Source: Stenopsyche tienmushanensis
Taxonomy: Eukaryota > Arthropoda > Insecta > Trichoptera > Stenopsychidae
Length of the DNA: 64,000 nt
Reading direction: 5' to 3'
Assembly: GCA_008973525.1 (NCBI GenBank)
Contig: WACJ01000502.1
Location: 434,001 to 498,000, forward strand
Shown: positions 23,606 to 36,560 of the stretch, piece by piece
How the letters are laid out: the number at the start of each line of letters is the position of its first letter
Position numbering within the stretch: position 1 is the stretch's first letter
Translations under genes and position numbers: made by a program
Notes under the pieces: model-generated
Told to the model about the DNA's origin: nothing
Database searches by the model: none
What the model saw: only the letters and a program-made list of their open reading frames with translations

Positions 23606-25090
23606 TCTTAAGTTACCATCTGATGAAGAAATGGATGGATTTTCTGTCTTTATTATAAAAAAAATGCATGTATTCTCTTGCTGTTTTTGTGGTGAATAAA
23701 CATCATTCTCTTATGTCAATAAGTTTGAAAATTTTCTATGCGTTGGTCTATAAAGTTTCATGTGTTTGTGGAAATTTTGTGATGGTTCGGCTAAATCGGA
23801 TTCAATTGACATTGTGATAGAAAGTCGTTATCAAAATAAAAGGTTCTTCTAGACTTTTGCACATCTTGCGATTTAAGCATTCGCAATCCTTATTGACATT
23901 ATTTCAGTATTGAAATTTCTCCATTATGATCAATAATCACTATGGCCTTTTTTTAAGTTCGAGGAAAATGAACATAAAAATCATTAAATGATGTATTTGA
24001 AAACTTGATTATTATCATTCATGTAGTGCATTCCCGCAAGATAAATAGGTAGAAAGTTTGATTTTAACAGCATAATTTGATTTCTACATTGATATAATAT
24101 ATATATATATATTTTGCTATGTTTAAAATATAATAGAGCTTTTAATAGAACATATATTTAAAAATTTAATATAAGCCACTTTGGATAAATTATTCATTCC
24201 ATTCGAGTAAGCTTCTTATTCTTGGAATGTGTATCAATTGACCTGGTTAAAAATGTAAGTGTATTATATATTGAAAGCGCTGGGGGCTTATAACTGTGAA
24301 TTTCCATAGGGACATTTTTAGCAATTCTATTTTGAATATCTAAATAAATTTTTAAAAAAGTTGAACAATTCTTATATTGTGAATATAAATATATGACTGA
24401 ACAAGACATACCCATTATTGATCGTTCTTGAAAGAACTTTAGAGAAGTTTTAAGACTCAAAAGTCGACAAATGTACGACAGCTTTCAAAGGCAGACCAAC
24501 ATTGAAGTAATATTTGCATACAAAACCAGCAGAAAGAGGTTTCAAAATGTGGATAATACACTGTATAGTGAATATGAGCAATCTTTCAAGGAAGAAAAAT
24601 TCAAATTTTCTGATGGAATTGTTGTGGGTCTGTATTTAATGGTAAATACAATTTTAGCATACACACAATCAGAATCAACTCAAAATATTTTTTTATGAGC
24701 TTTGCTTGATAAATAGTTATTTTTATGAATATTTTAATCATGAATTAAATTAATAATAATGTGCAGTTCAAAACGTTTAGGCTGTTTTATTTATCTTCGC
24801 AGTATCTCAATGCTTTGCTTAAATAAATAATCACCATTAGAAGATAAACAAATATTAATATTCATATATTCATAAAATATTGCCTTTAAATTTTCAAAAT
24901 TGGCTAGTCAAAGGTTAAAATATATATGTATATAAACATTTAGATCTTATATAATGTTTCAGCATAAGAAAACAGTTTGGTTTAGCGTTGTCCTGTATTA
25001 TTAGCCTACATTTTATTTATATTGTATTTGAGTATTTGGATACATTTCCAGTTACTATTCATTGATTATTTTGGGCAATAAAATATTGTT
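23606..25090. other. AT-rich spacer
   Basis: An (AT)n run lies at about 24091-24112. Frames of 88 codons (24194-24460, minus) and 75 codons (24471-24698, plus) have no recognisable motif. Confidence 0.45.
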
Positions 25091-25093
25091 AAA

Positions 25094-25560
25094 TTAAAAG
25101 GCAATCGCTGGAAATGAGGGCGTCCCGAGAGGGCGAAGGTCCTTTAGAGGTACGCAAGGGGTTGATGCTGTGCTTAAATTTGATGACCGTGATATAAACT
25201 TTTTTGTAGGGTTTTCAGTATGGGATAGTTCTGCACTATTACCCGAGACTATATGGCGGCTGGTGTGACACAAGCATCCCAGTAACAAGACCATCAATCT
25301 TCGCGCACCGAGCCGTAAGATTGCGCATTTGCCCTCTCGGTAAGGAAAAAAGAGACATTTTATGTTTGTCGAAAAGTTGCTAATGCAGCGCTTTCCTTCG
25401 GCTCTTGGAGCAGAAGTTTCGAACACGTTCGAGTCCTTATGGCTTCCCTTAAATTTTAATACCTTTCGCTTCACGAGGTGCATATTTGAAATGGTCTTTA
25501 TGAAGACATCTACCTTTTCGTCTTGGGATTGAACTTATCGGATGCAATATTCTTCTGCTC
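25094..25560. promoter_or_regulatory. GC-richer island, candidate regulatory DNA
   Basis: A block of balanced composition. A 129-codon minus-strand frame (25094-25483) spans most of it; its translation has no motif I recognise, so either a lost exon or composition explains it. CCTCTCGGTAAGG near 25332 and CGAGAGGGCGAAGG near 25124 are imperfectly complementary. Confidence 0.3.
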
Positions 25561-26115
25561 GTCGAAAAATATCATGGATATAAACAAGAAATACAAGTAC
25601 ATATAATGTAAATTAGTATAATCAATTTAAAAGTACTCGTAATACGAAATCATAAAAGTGTCTGTATTTAAAAATACTACAAGTCGACAAAAAGACACAT
25701 AGATCACTTATGTTGGTACGTTAGGTGTACATCATTTCATCATGAACGATCGTCCAGATCATGAAACACATGTTGTACCATCGCCCATTATCGTGTAAAA
25801 ACAGCAGTTGATATATATCTTAGTAAATAGTCATTTTTATTTAGGTAAGGTAGCCAAAAAAATCAAAATTTTCTGTTTATTTATGAAAGTCCATTTGATT
25901 TTACTGTAACAGGATGACTATTTTTTTGAGCGTTCCCATGGGTCACACATACAGACATACACATATATTTGGCTTTCAAAATAAAAATGCTATACATATG
26001 TGACGCTTATTCGAAATAAGTATATGCGGAACTTTGCGTGAATATTATCATTGTATAATTTAAACGTTGCCTTGAAGTTTACTCACTCGATTTTCAATTT
26101 GTTATGTGAATTATA
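25561..26115. other. AT-rich spacer
   Basis: Nothing recognised. Confidence 0.45.
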
Positions 26116-26119
26116 CGGT

Positions 26120-26635
26120 TGGGATTAGGGGGCTTCGTTGGAACTTTGTCTCGGGCCTTGATCCCTGGTAGATGCGGACTTGTCGTAAGAAAAAGATTGG
26201 CCACCAATGCCTGGAAGGATCTTGCGGAGCCGTCTGCGAGTAAAAGTGCGTCAAGTGACGCAAACGTGTAACAAGTAGCGATTTATGATCGACCCGAGTA
26301 CAATTCAGGCAATAAAACTCTTGAACCGAATTAACTTTTTCAGTGCCCCGACCGCTGAGTGTGGTGTGGAATTTTAATCAAATCCGTTAGGGCGATTTTT
26401 CCTCCTCCCCGACTATTTTCTGAGCCTCCTACCTCCTTGAGGTCCTGACGTCTTTGTCTTGGAATCTCGCGTTTGCGTTATCCTGGAAACTTATCTCTTC
26501 GTTGGATGACTTGTGGCCCTTTTTCTGCCCGGTCATTTCTGATGGGCCAGGCGAGAAAATGTAAAAGGATTTCGTGACGACCGCGAGGGATTTGCGCTAA
26601 AAGACTTCGCCGAAAAAAGCCTGATATTCACTATA
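26120..26635. promoter_or_regulatory. GC-richer island with a TGACG-type palindrome
   Basis: Contains TGCGTCAAGTGACGCA at 26247-26262: two TGACGCA half sites in inverted orientation with a 2-bp gap, of the kind bound by bZIP dimers. Further on are GTGTGGTGTGG and polypyrimidine stretches. No long frame and no mobile-element match. Confidence 0.35.
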
Positions 26636-29145
26636 AATATTATTTAAATAATGTCCAGAAAGGCTTTGATGTCAAGGTCTTTGTCGTGTGAGAAAATTCA
26701 TATGCGATTTTATTCCCTTAAGGGAGGGTTTCAGCAAAAATATACCAGTGCTCATCATAAACATGAAAAACACAAAATATCAACAATAATGCCTCGAGCT
26801 AGTCTTTGCGTTAGTTTTTTCCTAAGATATATATGCCAAAGGCCATTTTTTGTTTCCATTCAAAAAACACACATAACTTAAATTTTGACACGCATTTTTA
26901 TCGAATAAATATAGCCTTTTATGCGTGTAGGATTTAGAAAAAAATAAATCTATTTTATAAATAAAGCCAGATGATATATTGCCTTGTTAATCTACAGAAA
27001 GGCCCTTGTATACTAAATGTGTATTGGAATGGCAAATGGTCAAAAGGCATTGCTTTGAGGTTTGATCGATACTCATTAGTTAGCCACGTGTCATTACACA
27101 TTTGTCAACTAATTGCCACCTGAATGGACACACATGCAGCCTTGTATAAATTTATTGCAAAACTGATAATTCTAGTTCAATTGGGTATCGTCTAGGACAA
27201 TTTGGACTTAATTCAATACGCATGAAAGATTTTATGTCCATTGGACATTTCAATTTTTAGGTATTCTTGTGCTTGACTTTTAGGCATTTTGTTTATTGTT
27301 AAGTAGTAATATTCATACTTTTTGTTTGGACCATTTATTTACGTACATCATTCTTATATTCCTTATACATCTGAGTGTTATGGCTAATTACATCGATAAT
27401 GACTTATTTTTCTTAAAGTGTCATTCGTCATATGACCTATGTGATTTTTTTAATAAATTTTATTCAGGAATGGAGAATTTCTATGCGATGTTTTCCTATT
27501 TGAAAAGGGTATATGTGTCGGTTGTTATGTTATCATTATTGTACATCAAGTGAAGATAGATCACTCTGTTTAGCTTTAATAATCGTTATAGTATATACAT
27601 CCCCAGAGTCTGGAAGTCAGATTAATCTTTCATAGAAAGATCGATTATAATTTATTTGTCAATTTATTAGATCACATAATATACATACAGTACTATAATA
27701 CTTCACCCATACCTTCAATTTTATTGTAAATTAATCTTATTATAATCAATACAAAAGTTGTGTATATTAATTTTTTTACTTTTTGGTCAAACCAAACCAT
27801 ATTTTGCATTATTTACAATCTATTTTTTTCCAGGAATTTCCACCCATTCTATTGAATATAAATGTGCGTTGTTTTCTAGGATCATAAAAATAAAGTTATG
27901 CCACCTCTAGGTATCTCATCCACCCTCTGCTTTAAAAACAGGTTTCATCTACTTATTTTAGATAAAAACTAAGTTTAAATAAGGATAATTCCGAGTAAGA
28001 TTTGTTTATTATAAAACTAAAAGCTTATTAACAATACTAAAACAACATTGAATGCGAATTGGGGATTCACTTTTAAATATTTAAACATAGTTCTTAATGC
28101 TTAAACGAACCCAGATTGAAATTGACTTAACCAATTTATAAAAAATAATATCGGCAAATATTTACTTTTAGCTTATATTGAAGGACTCAAGGCTGCTCTG
28201 AATATTTTTTAAAAGGATGTGACCGAAAAAGGCACGTGTCTCTTGTTTTGCAAGTATTTGTGTCAACATCAGATTGGAAGTTTTCTATCGTATATTTTTG
28301 ATTTTATTATTCAAATATGGACATTGAAGATATATTTCATATATAATGGAAATCAAATAGAAAAATAAAAATGCTTCATAATATGCTTAAAAGAGATCAA
28401 ACTCATTGAGAAATTGATATTTAATATCACTAATATCATTATTTTGATCATTGCATAATGATTACTAGCAATATAAAAAAAATATATGAACTGTTAATAT
28501 GGAGCTAGGTTAGTTAAAAATTTATTTAAAAAAATATTTTTTTAAATTATTTTGTATCGGATCATGATACAGATACATAAATACTCGTATCGGCCGCTTT
28601 CTTAGGGAATTGCTTCTTTTAAAATGTATTATATAAAGGTATTTTTGCAATAAGTTTCGATTTAGGTCAATGATTATTCGATTAAAGTCTATAGAAGAGA
28701 AAAACCTTGATAATATGAATGTTCAGGATACAAATGGATATTTAAGAAATACTGGCGGAATTGGAGTAAACTCAAAATTCAGAGGAAATAATATATACGG
28801 AAACGATGAACAGTTGTTACAGATTTTATATTAAAAGCCAAAAAGATAGGCCAAGATTTGGTCAAAACATAATTTCTAAATTAAGATTCTTCAACTTCGA
28901 GGATTCCGGTTGAATGTTAAATTGTTCAGGAATTTTAGAGAAAGCAATCGACCAATATCAGTTTGTTCGTTCGAATCGTATTGAAGTAAAAAATATAATA
29001 ATACTGTATTATTATTTTTTAAATATGAAACTAAATTCTTGCCATTTGGCAATTCAACATTTTTTAAGGTGACTTTTAGCAATCCCTTTCATGGTACCAT
29101 TACCAATTATTTTGATATGTTTTTTCATTACATTTTTGAGAATTT
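26636..29145. other. AT-rich spacer
   Basis: No recognisable element in about 2.5 kb. Frames of 76 codons (26651-26881) and 85 codons (27296-27553) are AT-rich in codon use and look like chance. Confidence 0.45.
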
Positions 29146-29149
29146 GGTC

Positions 29150-29215
29150 GCCAGCCACACCTCTTGTAGATTTGAACCCAAGATTATTGAATTATGAGTC
29201 CAATCGCTTAAGGGG
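29150..29215 (-). repeat. Decayed tRNA-Met-like sequence, probably a SINE head
   Basis: The minus strand reads TTAAGCGATTGGACTCATAA, then TTCAATAATCTTGGGTTCAA and ATCTAC. TTGGA and TTCAA flank the seven-base loop CTCATAA, which would carry anticodon CAT. GGTTCAAATCT (29168-29178) matches the internal pol III B box. The T stem and acceptor stem do not pair properly, so this is not a functional tRNA. Confidence 0.45.
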
Positions 29216-29560
29216 GGCAATCCCCTTAGACGCTCGAAAATGACATTTTTTCATGATTTTTTAATGGTGATAAAATAATCGTATCATTTTAAGTTCTTGA
29301 CTATTTTACTTCAACCTTACAGTGATAATTGATATTTTTTTAAAAAGGCGCTATTAGGCCCCTTTTTCGTAAAATATCAAACGGCTCGCCACTTGTCGAA
29401 GGTTTCCTGTTGAACTGAAATCTGAATAGGAAATATTTCTTGATTTTTAATATGTGTAGGCAGTCAACTAATCTATAATTTTTTTAAAAAGTATAAAATT
29501 AAAAACTTAGTAGGCTTTTTAGTTAAACTTTCATATTTTTTACCATTTTCTTGATTATTT
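29216..29560. other. AT-rich spacer
   Basis: Nothing recognised. Confidence 0.45.
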
Positions 29561-29566
29561 TATTAT

Positions 29567-30033
29567 TTGTAGTCATTATTAAATATTCCAGCAGCAATGT
29601 TTGTTAATATTTAAATGATTTTTACACCGAAATGCAGATGTTTTAGAGTCAGTCGCCAAACCGTCGAGCTAAAACATTCATTAGCATTTTGGGTATGGCC
29701 ACCCAGGCATCTTTGAAGTAATTCATCCCTAGATAAATCTTTATAAATTAGTAAGAGATGCTGTTTTATCTCTTGGCCAAGAAACGAAGTCAGGTCTTCA
29801 AGCTTTGGATATTTTTTAAAGCAATGGTTTTCTGCCATTTGCACCAGCTTTTGACTCCAGTCGGGTTCCCATGATAATATGTTTTTTTTAAATTCCTCGA
29901 ACTTCTGTACCTTTCGTTTCTTTATTAAGGTTTTTTGACAAACTATCGAGCTAAACTTGACTTCGAGCAACTTCGAGCTGATTTCGAGCAACTTTAATTT
30001 AGCATATCTACAGTTAGAAATATGTGAGTACAA
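29567..30033 (-). pseudogene. Mutator-like transposase relic, copy 2
   Basis: An open frame of 140 codons (29611-30033) encodes SWEPDWSQKLVQMAENHCFK, then LEDLTSFLGQEIKQHLLLIY, then RCLGGHTQNANECFSSTVWR and LKHLHFGVKI. The GGHTQNANE block is intact here and broken in copy 1. The homologous segment ends abruptly at about 29567, so the carboxy terminus is lost. Same family and limits as copy 1; this is a transposase fragment without its ends. Confidence 0.6.
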
Positions 30034-31655
30034 TATAACGATAATTTCGTAAATATTTCATATTTCGATTTTTCTCTTTTATAGTATACTCTCAGTATGT
30101 TATACTTTCGAAATAAAAGTATCCTTTTAATCTATTGTCATATCACAATATTATATTTAGTACATCTTTTGTTATCTAATTATTTGAAGGTTTTATTACT
30201 TTTACAAAATCTTGTTGGTTAATATAATTCTTTATTATCTTTCATATCGTTTCAAAATTGAGACAAATTCTTTAAATACCTAAGAGATGCATAGCATTAG
30301 GGAGGGATGTACAGTTTTTTTTATTCCAAGTTAAACATTTTTCATTTCTAGTTTAATTGAAAGGTTTAACTTGAGGTAACTATATAAAGAGCTCCGTATA
30401 AATCCTTTCAATTGATATGATAAGAAAGCATAATATAGGATTCTTATACAATCAATTTGGTTATTAGATATAACTTTAGGTACCAAATAAACACCAAATA
30501 CTCCAATAAGATGGTAAAATTTAAATTATGTGTGAATTTATTTTTTAAGAAATTGCATGGATTTGTATAAAATATTTATGCAAAAATATATTAATATCTT
30601 GGATTATTAAATTTAAAAGTGAATTCTGTTTTAAATTTCTCCATCGCATTATTCTTTCTTTCTTCTTTTATAAATAATGTGTATCGGTACACGATTTTCT
30701 TTGTAGACAGTCTGGTATATAATATGATTTATGCAAAGGTGTATTTATAATGTATGAAGTTTCCTTTTTATGGCATTCCAGATTTATAGCTTAAACGCTT
30801 AATGGTTATTTCAGCAATTTTAAAGAAACCCCAACAGCCGTAGACATTCATATACGAGCCGAAATGGTTAGATATTTTATTCGAGCTTGGCATGACGATT
30901 AACATAACAACGACATCAAATTTTATTTGTAAATAAATTCATTTAACGACTGCTTGATAAAGTCGTCCGAGAAAAGATGTGATACTCAATTAAGTTTCAT
31001 GGAAGGACTACAACTTTTTTTTGCATTGAAAATAGTGAGCTCAAGCTCCCCTTATTTTCCTTTATCCGTCGGTTTTCTTTCCGCGTAAGATTTCCCCTGT
31101 TATTTGTATTTAAAGATTTATAACAGTCGGAGAATGTAAAATATTCAAGTTGAACTCGAGAGTTTTTACTCGAATGAATTTTAATTTAAATAAACGAACG
31201 AACAATAGCAATCATTTAAAAGCAAGACCTTTCCTGGATATATTACATGGACTAAATTTTTGGATTTAAATTGCTTGAAGGCTAAATTGAGATACTTCAT
31301 AAGTAAATTATATGTATTATTAAATTTGTAGATTCATTAAAAATTCATTCAGTTTGACGTTAAAATATTTACTTTTAAATTCATCATGCCAATGTACTTG
31401 TCAAATATCAATTTGCCGTTTTGTATACATTAAATATGACGATAATTACGGATTAGTCGGAGATTTTTAAAATTCTACAGAATTTTCAGCTCCAATCTAA
31501 CAATGTCTGTGTGATCGTATATATACATAGTTTTCGCATAATATGGATGAATTCTCGTTAAATATGATTTTATAAAAAAACATAAAATAAAAATATTAAT
31601 TATAAGATTTTAACATCCGATACCGATATCGGAAAAATCTGAGAGGACGTCATCC
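30034..31655. other. AT-rich spacer
   Basis: Nothing recognised; slightly more balanced composition at about 30820-31130. Confidence 0.45.
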
Positions 31656-31659
31656 ATTG

Positions 31660-32003
31660 TTAACCCTTTGAGTAGTGAGCTAATTTTAAATCTTCATAGT
31701 CTTAGATGCTATATTTGCTTGTGTGCCACATATCTGTCAGAATCGCAGCAACGCGTATGAAGCTTATATTTAACACTCTCGTCGCCCAACGTGAATCGGT
31801 GTTGTTACTCACGGGGTCCAAATTCGATAGTCGGAGCATAAACAGAGGGAATAGCGATGCGATATTATAACACACGGGATGAACACGGACGACATATATT
31901 GCTTTATCTTAGATCGATAAGTTTGACTCTGTCATTAGCCAAATTAAAAAGAGTGAAGATAAAAGATTAAAGTGAAGATAAGCACGTGCTAACAGAAAAG
32001 GAA
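31660..32003 (+). mobile_element. piggyBac-like miniature element, copy 2
   Basis: Starts with TTAACCCTTTG and matches the unit at 18134-18459. It carries about 35 extra bases around 31870-31900 (an ACACACGGGATGAACACGG stretch) that copy 1 lacks. The distal end, ACAGAAAAGGAAATC, no longer shows a clear GGGTTAA. No coding capacity. Confidence 0.65.
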
Positions 32004-32575
32004 ATCGATATACTAATGTTGGCATGACTATTTGTTCTTCTGAATTTATATGCATTGTTATAATATTTTAAAATTCTCGATGTTAAAGTAAATTATATAG
32101 GTTTTTTTTTATCTAGTAGTATGAAAATGTATAGATTGATATTTATTGGAATTATTTTGGGGAACTATATTTTTATCGTAAATGGGTATTTTAAATATCA
32201 ACAAAAAATAGTACCTGACGTGTGTTAATGGAGTATAAATTTTATTTGTTATGTTAAATTTACATTATTTATTACCATTAAAAATATGCAACAATGCATA
32301 AATATCTCATAAAATAATTCATAGGGGTTTAAAATGGAAGTGCGATGCCATGATGATGCATGCAACCATAAAAGACTTGAAATAATCCGAAGAACTATTT
32401 CACGCGACTCAGATTCAGAAGGGAATAGAAGCTTAAATCGTTCATTCTACCGAAAGAAGAACGAGGGTCATTTAATAAGATCTCAATATGGCAATTATTA
32501 TTTTTTGAAAAATCTATATCTTAGCAAGATTTTTTAAATTTATTTCATCTATAAGATAATAAAAACCTTATTGTG
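32004..32575. other. AT-rich spacer
   Basis: A 67-codon frame at 32334-32537 has a short Cys/His start (CHDDACNHK) but no known family. Confidence 0.4.
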
Positions 32576-32580
32576 CGTTA

Positions 32581-32890
32581 GATGTGTTCCGCGGAAAATC
32601 GCATTAAAAAAATCGCACACAAAAGCAATGACTTACATAGAAAAAATGAAGATGTGTTCCATGGATTTTAAAAACCGCATAACGAGAGTTTAGTGAGAGG
32701 TTTCCGCGTCACTAAAATAGCTATAACTCTGTAAGTAATTAGATTTTTGAAAATTTCTTTTTTGAATTTATTTTCTATTTTATCCAAAATATCTCGATAT
32801 GTACTTTTTTATGAAATTAAATAAAAAATTGCCTCAAAAGAAAAACCGCATAACTTCGAAATCGCACAAAAAAAGTCGAACAATTTTCAT
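32581..32890. repeat. Region with recurring GATGTGTTCC and AACCGCATAAC motifs
   Basis: GATGTGTTCC occurs at 32581 and 32651; AACCGCATAAC at about 32673 and 32843; AATCGCACA/AATCGCACAC at about 32611 and 32859. Recurring short motifs in this arrangement suggest the end of an unidentified mobile element, but I cannot define its borders. Confidence 0.35.
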
Positions 32891-33275
32891 TTAAATTATA
32901 TATATGTACAACTCAGAGTGATAATAATGAAGGTCGTGTCTTAATTGCAAAAGTAAACTCTTAGTCTCAAAAAATAGGTTTTTATGAAATAGTGACACAT
33001 TTTCCAATAGTGACACCACATGAAAAAAAACTCTAATAAGGTTTCCTATGGATATCGCCGACAGATAACCGATACTTTAAGAAGAAGAATTGATATTATT
33101 TGCAAATAATTATGAATGAGTTGATGTATGATATCATGAAAAAGTCCTGAAGGCATTCAATAGGCGCTGGTGGATCGATTAATGTAAGCAATAAAGACGA
33201 CCGTTCCACATAGTAGCCGGTTGAAGTTGAGTTTCCCTTATTAGAAGTGTAAGCCTAGAAATATCTCATAATGAA
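32891..33275. other. AT-rich spacer
   Basis: Contains AATAGTGACAC twice near 32990 and 33007; otherwise nothing recognised. Confidence 0.4.
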
Positions 33276-33279
33276 ATAT

Positions 33280-33660
33280 GCTGGATTGGATTGCTTGCTT
33301 AAGTGACTTCAAATGTTGGTTAGATGCGAGTACCCCACGGTGTCAGACGCCAAAGTTCACCCCGCAACGCTCCACCGAGAGATACTCGGCGGCTTCAAGT
33401 TCTGGGCTAATTAATTGCCCTCGCGGTCTACTGGTATTATTATTTAGATTGATGGAGACATCACGGAGGCTGGGGCTTATTGCGCAGAACCGGCTTTCCG
33501 GACGGAGGCAGCAAAACCGGACGGAGACGGAGGCTTTAGCGCTTGCCGACCGGAGGAGCACCACCCTTACACGCCCGGTTGAACTCCTCAGAGAGACGCT
33601 CTGCAATCCTAGCCGCCACGTCCTGCACAAACGAACTGCAAAATATTACTCTTAATTGCT
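33280..33660. promoter_or_regulatory. GC-richer island, candidate regulatory DNA
   Basis: Marked G+C rise with several CCGGACGGAG-type units (GGACGGAGGCAGC, CGGACGGAGACGGAGGC, CCGACCGGAGGAGC) between 33498 and 33558. Long overlapping frames on both strands (125 and 95 codons) have no recognisable domain. Confidence 0.3.
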
Positions 33661-33955
33661 TCTAATAGGCAGACAGGCAAGTCGGATTTAATTAAAGAGA
33701 AAAGTAGATCAATTGAATTTTAATTTAAGAGGGCTGATGGAGCTATGAGGCCCCATTCCGTTGAGAACTTACATAACTAATTAGATTTTTTTAACTTAAC
33801 GATTTAGTCCTAATGATTTAAACTTTTCATCTAATATTCCAAAACATACAAAAGCTCATACAAGAACTTTAATTTAAATCGCTATGTATGGACTAAAACT
33901 TAAATATTATTTAATGATGTTATTATGACATTATGGTGATTTAATACTTCTTCAT
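33661..33955. other. AT-rich spacer
   Basis: Nothing recognised. Confidence 0.4.
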
Positions 33956-33956
33956 G

Positions 33957-34004
33957 TCATAGTGCAGCCACAAACAGTCCACTGCAGAACTATGTAAATT
34001 TCAA
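33957..34004 (-). repeat. Non-LTR retrotransposon 3' tail, fragment
   Basis: The minus strand reads AGTTCTGCAGTGGACTGTTT followed by GTGGCTGCACTATGA, nearly identical to 11410-11448. Only the last 45-50 bases of the family are present, a strongly 5'-truncated insertion. Confidence 0.75.
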
Positions 34005-34475
34005 TAAATACCGCCAATATCATTGATATTTTCTAATTTGAATATATCTATAAGAAAGAATTTGAAAAACAAGTTTTAATACATTTTTAGGGATATTTAC
34101 AAAATACTTAATTAAAATTTTTAAGACATAGTTATGTCAAAAATATCCATATCAAGTATATTTTTTATGAAAGTAATACGAAATCAATGAGTAATTTTTA
34201 AGCACTAAAATCAATTTCAAGAGCATTTGGATGAAGACATTGATTTAATCGAGCATCTGCTGTCGCCCGCATCAAACAATCATTCAGCATTCAATAAAAT
34301 AGAAAAAAAACAAGATGATTATATATATAATGTGATTTTAAATGCTCCACTTTATAAAAGAAAATACAAAAATAAATTCAATGCCTTCGATAAATTCATT
34401 CATCCGATTGTCGACAATTCATCGATTTATTCCATAGCCATTGAAATATTTTTAACACAATTCTGACGTCGAAGG
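34005..34475. other. AT-rich spacer
   Basis: A 79-codon frame at 34227-34466 has no motif I recognise. Confidence 0.4.
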
Positions 34476-34479
34476 GGAG

Positions 34480-34870
34480 GTTGATAAAGCCTTAATAGTT
34501 ATGTACTTCCTACTCAATTTGGAACTTGCGCCGACTAAATTTTCTTCGTACGTCTCACATTATTATTTCTAACTAATTCACGTTAACGATTTAAATTGAA
34601 CAAGAAGACGCGTAGGTGGAAATTCACTTAAGTGAAACGAGCCGTATATTTCCGGCGGGAAAATCTAGGAAAAGTGCCCCGAAGAAAACCTATTTCTAAA
34701 GGGTTCAGTATGAATTAAATTATCTCGAGACGATATTTTATTAATGGGGGATAAAAAGTATCTTAAGAAAATGTTGCGTATTAAGTTCGTATGAATGGAG
34801 GCAAAATAGGTGGAAAAACGGATATGACTATTATGGCTTCCGCAAATCTGGCCATCGTTCATGTATGATG
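34480..34870. promoter_or_regulatory. Weak GC-richer island
   Basis: Balanced composition with few repeats. No diagnostic motif; listed because it follows the same pattern as the stronger islands. Confidence 0.2.
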
Positions 34871-36175
34871 GCGATATTTATATATTTTCGATAAAAATAT
34901 AAGTATCATTTCCCAATATTTTGCTAAAATTGATATGTTTGAAAAGGATTTTTTTCACATATTTATCTCCCCATAGAGATTTGATTTCGAAAAACCGAAC
35001 GGAAATTCTAACTTTAACAATTGGATTAATTTTTCATTGAAAATATATATTCATCTGGATCATTTGATTCATTAGTATATTATTAAAAAAATTAGATTAT
35101 GTAATCAAAAAAATATCATGGCTTAAATTATATACTTAAATGCCAAATAAATTTTATTCTTCACATAAAAGTATTTCGAGCGAATAGTTTTTGTCACTTT
35201 GGATGTAAATTTGTATACAGTTTTGAACATTCAATACAATCGATATCTCTTTTATGGACAAATGAATAGGCATCCAATCCAATTCTTATGCTAATCACTT
35301 GAATCATATTCAAAATAGGTTGGAAGTCTTCATTAAAAATGCAAATCATGAGGTGAGTTGCGAATTCAGCAGCACTTGATCCGCAATATGGCGCGAAAAT
35401 CCAATTTCATGAATTTAAATATTCGCTATTATTTTGCATGTTAAAACTCTATCAACAGCTCCTATATATATTGTCCTTATTGTGTTAATCTTTTTTTATA
35501 TAGTGATAGTTTTAAGGAAGATAGCAGCTTAATGTTGGTTTTTAGCTTCATTCTGGCGCCATTGTCATCATCTATTAGAATTAGATAAGATAAACTATGT
35601 TGATGTCTGTAATAATTATTTTTAATATCATCAATATATTTTTGTTTATAAAAGACAGACCATCATATATTTTTAAGTTATTTATAATGTTCTTGATGAC
35701 CTGAACCTGAAAGCTTTTCATATGGTCAATGTATTATTTTCTTCTTAATCATATAATTGTATGGTTAAATAACGTAGAGAATAATAGCATTAATTAATTA
35801 AATGAGTTTAATAAAATAAAAAAAATCCATGTAACAGCATTTAAAGCAATCATCACAAAATATCCTTTTAGAAATTTTCGAAATCATGTCAGATTACAAC
35901 TTCAATTGCATGTTTGCACGGTCATAGTTATAAAATATTATATAATGGCTATTCTTAGCAAGCACGATGTGACCTTTAATTTCATAATGGCTTCTATTTC
36001 AAGAGATTTACACCCCAAACAAAGCTCTCTGGGTTGGATTCAAGCAGACGCAATAAAAAAGGGTAGTTTAAAGTGTAACTTAATTACAAGTTGGCCTGTG
36101 TTACGTGAGCGCCGTTTTATGATATTACATTCGAATTGGTCGGGTAGTAAAAGCATGTCAATAAAAATGGCAGTC
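34871..36175. other. AT-rich spacer
   Basis: Nothing recognised; a 92-codon frame at 35906-36184 has no known motif. Confidence 0.4.
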
Positions 36176-36184
36176 ATATCTTAA

Positions 36185-36560
36185 AAGCATACGGCGCATT
36201 AGCATGCAAATCTTCGGCGTTCGCTGCAAAAGAAGTAATATGTGTGTTTTCATGGTGAGCAGACATGCGAGCAATCTCCGGGGGGATGTGGTTTGAATAA
36301 TTGCCCCTCCGCTTCACAAGTTTTCATACCGTGTTAATTTTAAAACAACACTCGGCTCTACATCATCATTGTGGAGGTGTGAATGGAACTGGAGGGTGTT
36401 AGAGCGATCAGCACTCCCTTTACAGTGCTTTCGCCCTCGTAAATTATTGTAAAACCGTTGACTATTTAATACGTGCCCCGGAATTATTGGGGGATGCTTA
36501 TTAAATGAAGCCAACCGTGTGTGTATGAACGTGATCTGGATGTGTGGAATTCGTGGAACA
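36185..36560. promoter_or_regulatory. GC-richer island with octamer-like site
   Basis: CATTAGCATGCAAATCTT contains ATGCAAAT (36204-36211), the POU-domain octamer, next to a homeodomain-like ATTAG. GATGTGGTTTG near 36285 fits a Runt-family site. No coding signal. Confidence 0.35.

Noticed and set aside
24091..24112. Functional AT-rich origin or matrix element
   Set aside because: It is a simple (AT)n run, common throughout this AT-rich window.
29150..29215. Functional tRNA-Met gene
   Set aside because: T stem and acceptor stem do not pair; only the anticodon arm and B box are recognisable.
33280..33655. Protein gene (125-codon frame)
   Set aside because: Frames of similar length lie on both strands of a GC-rich block, with no domain, start context or splice signals.
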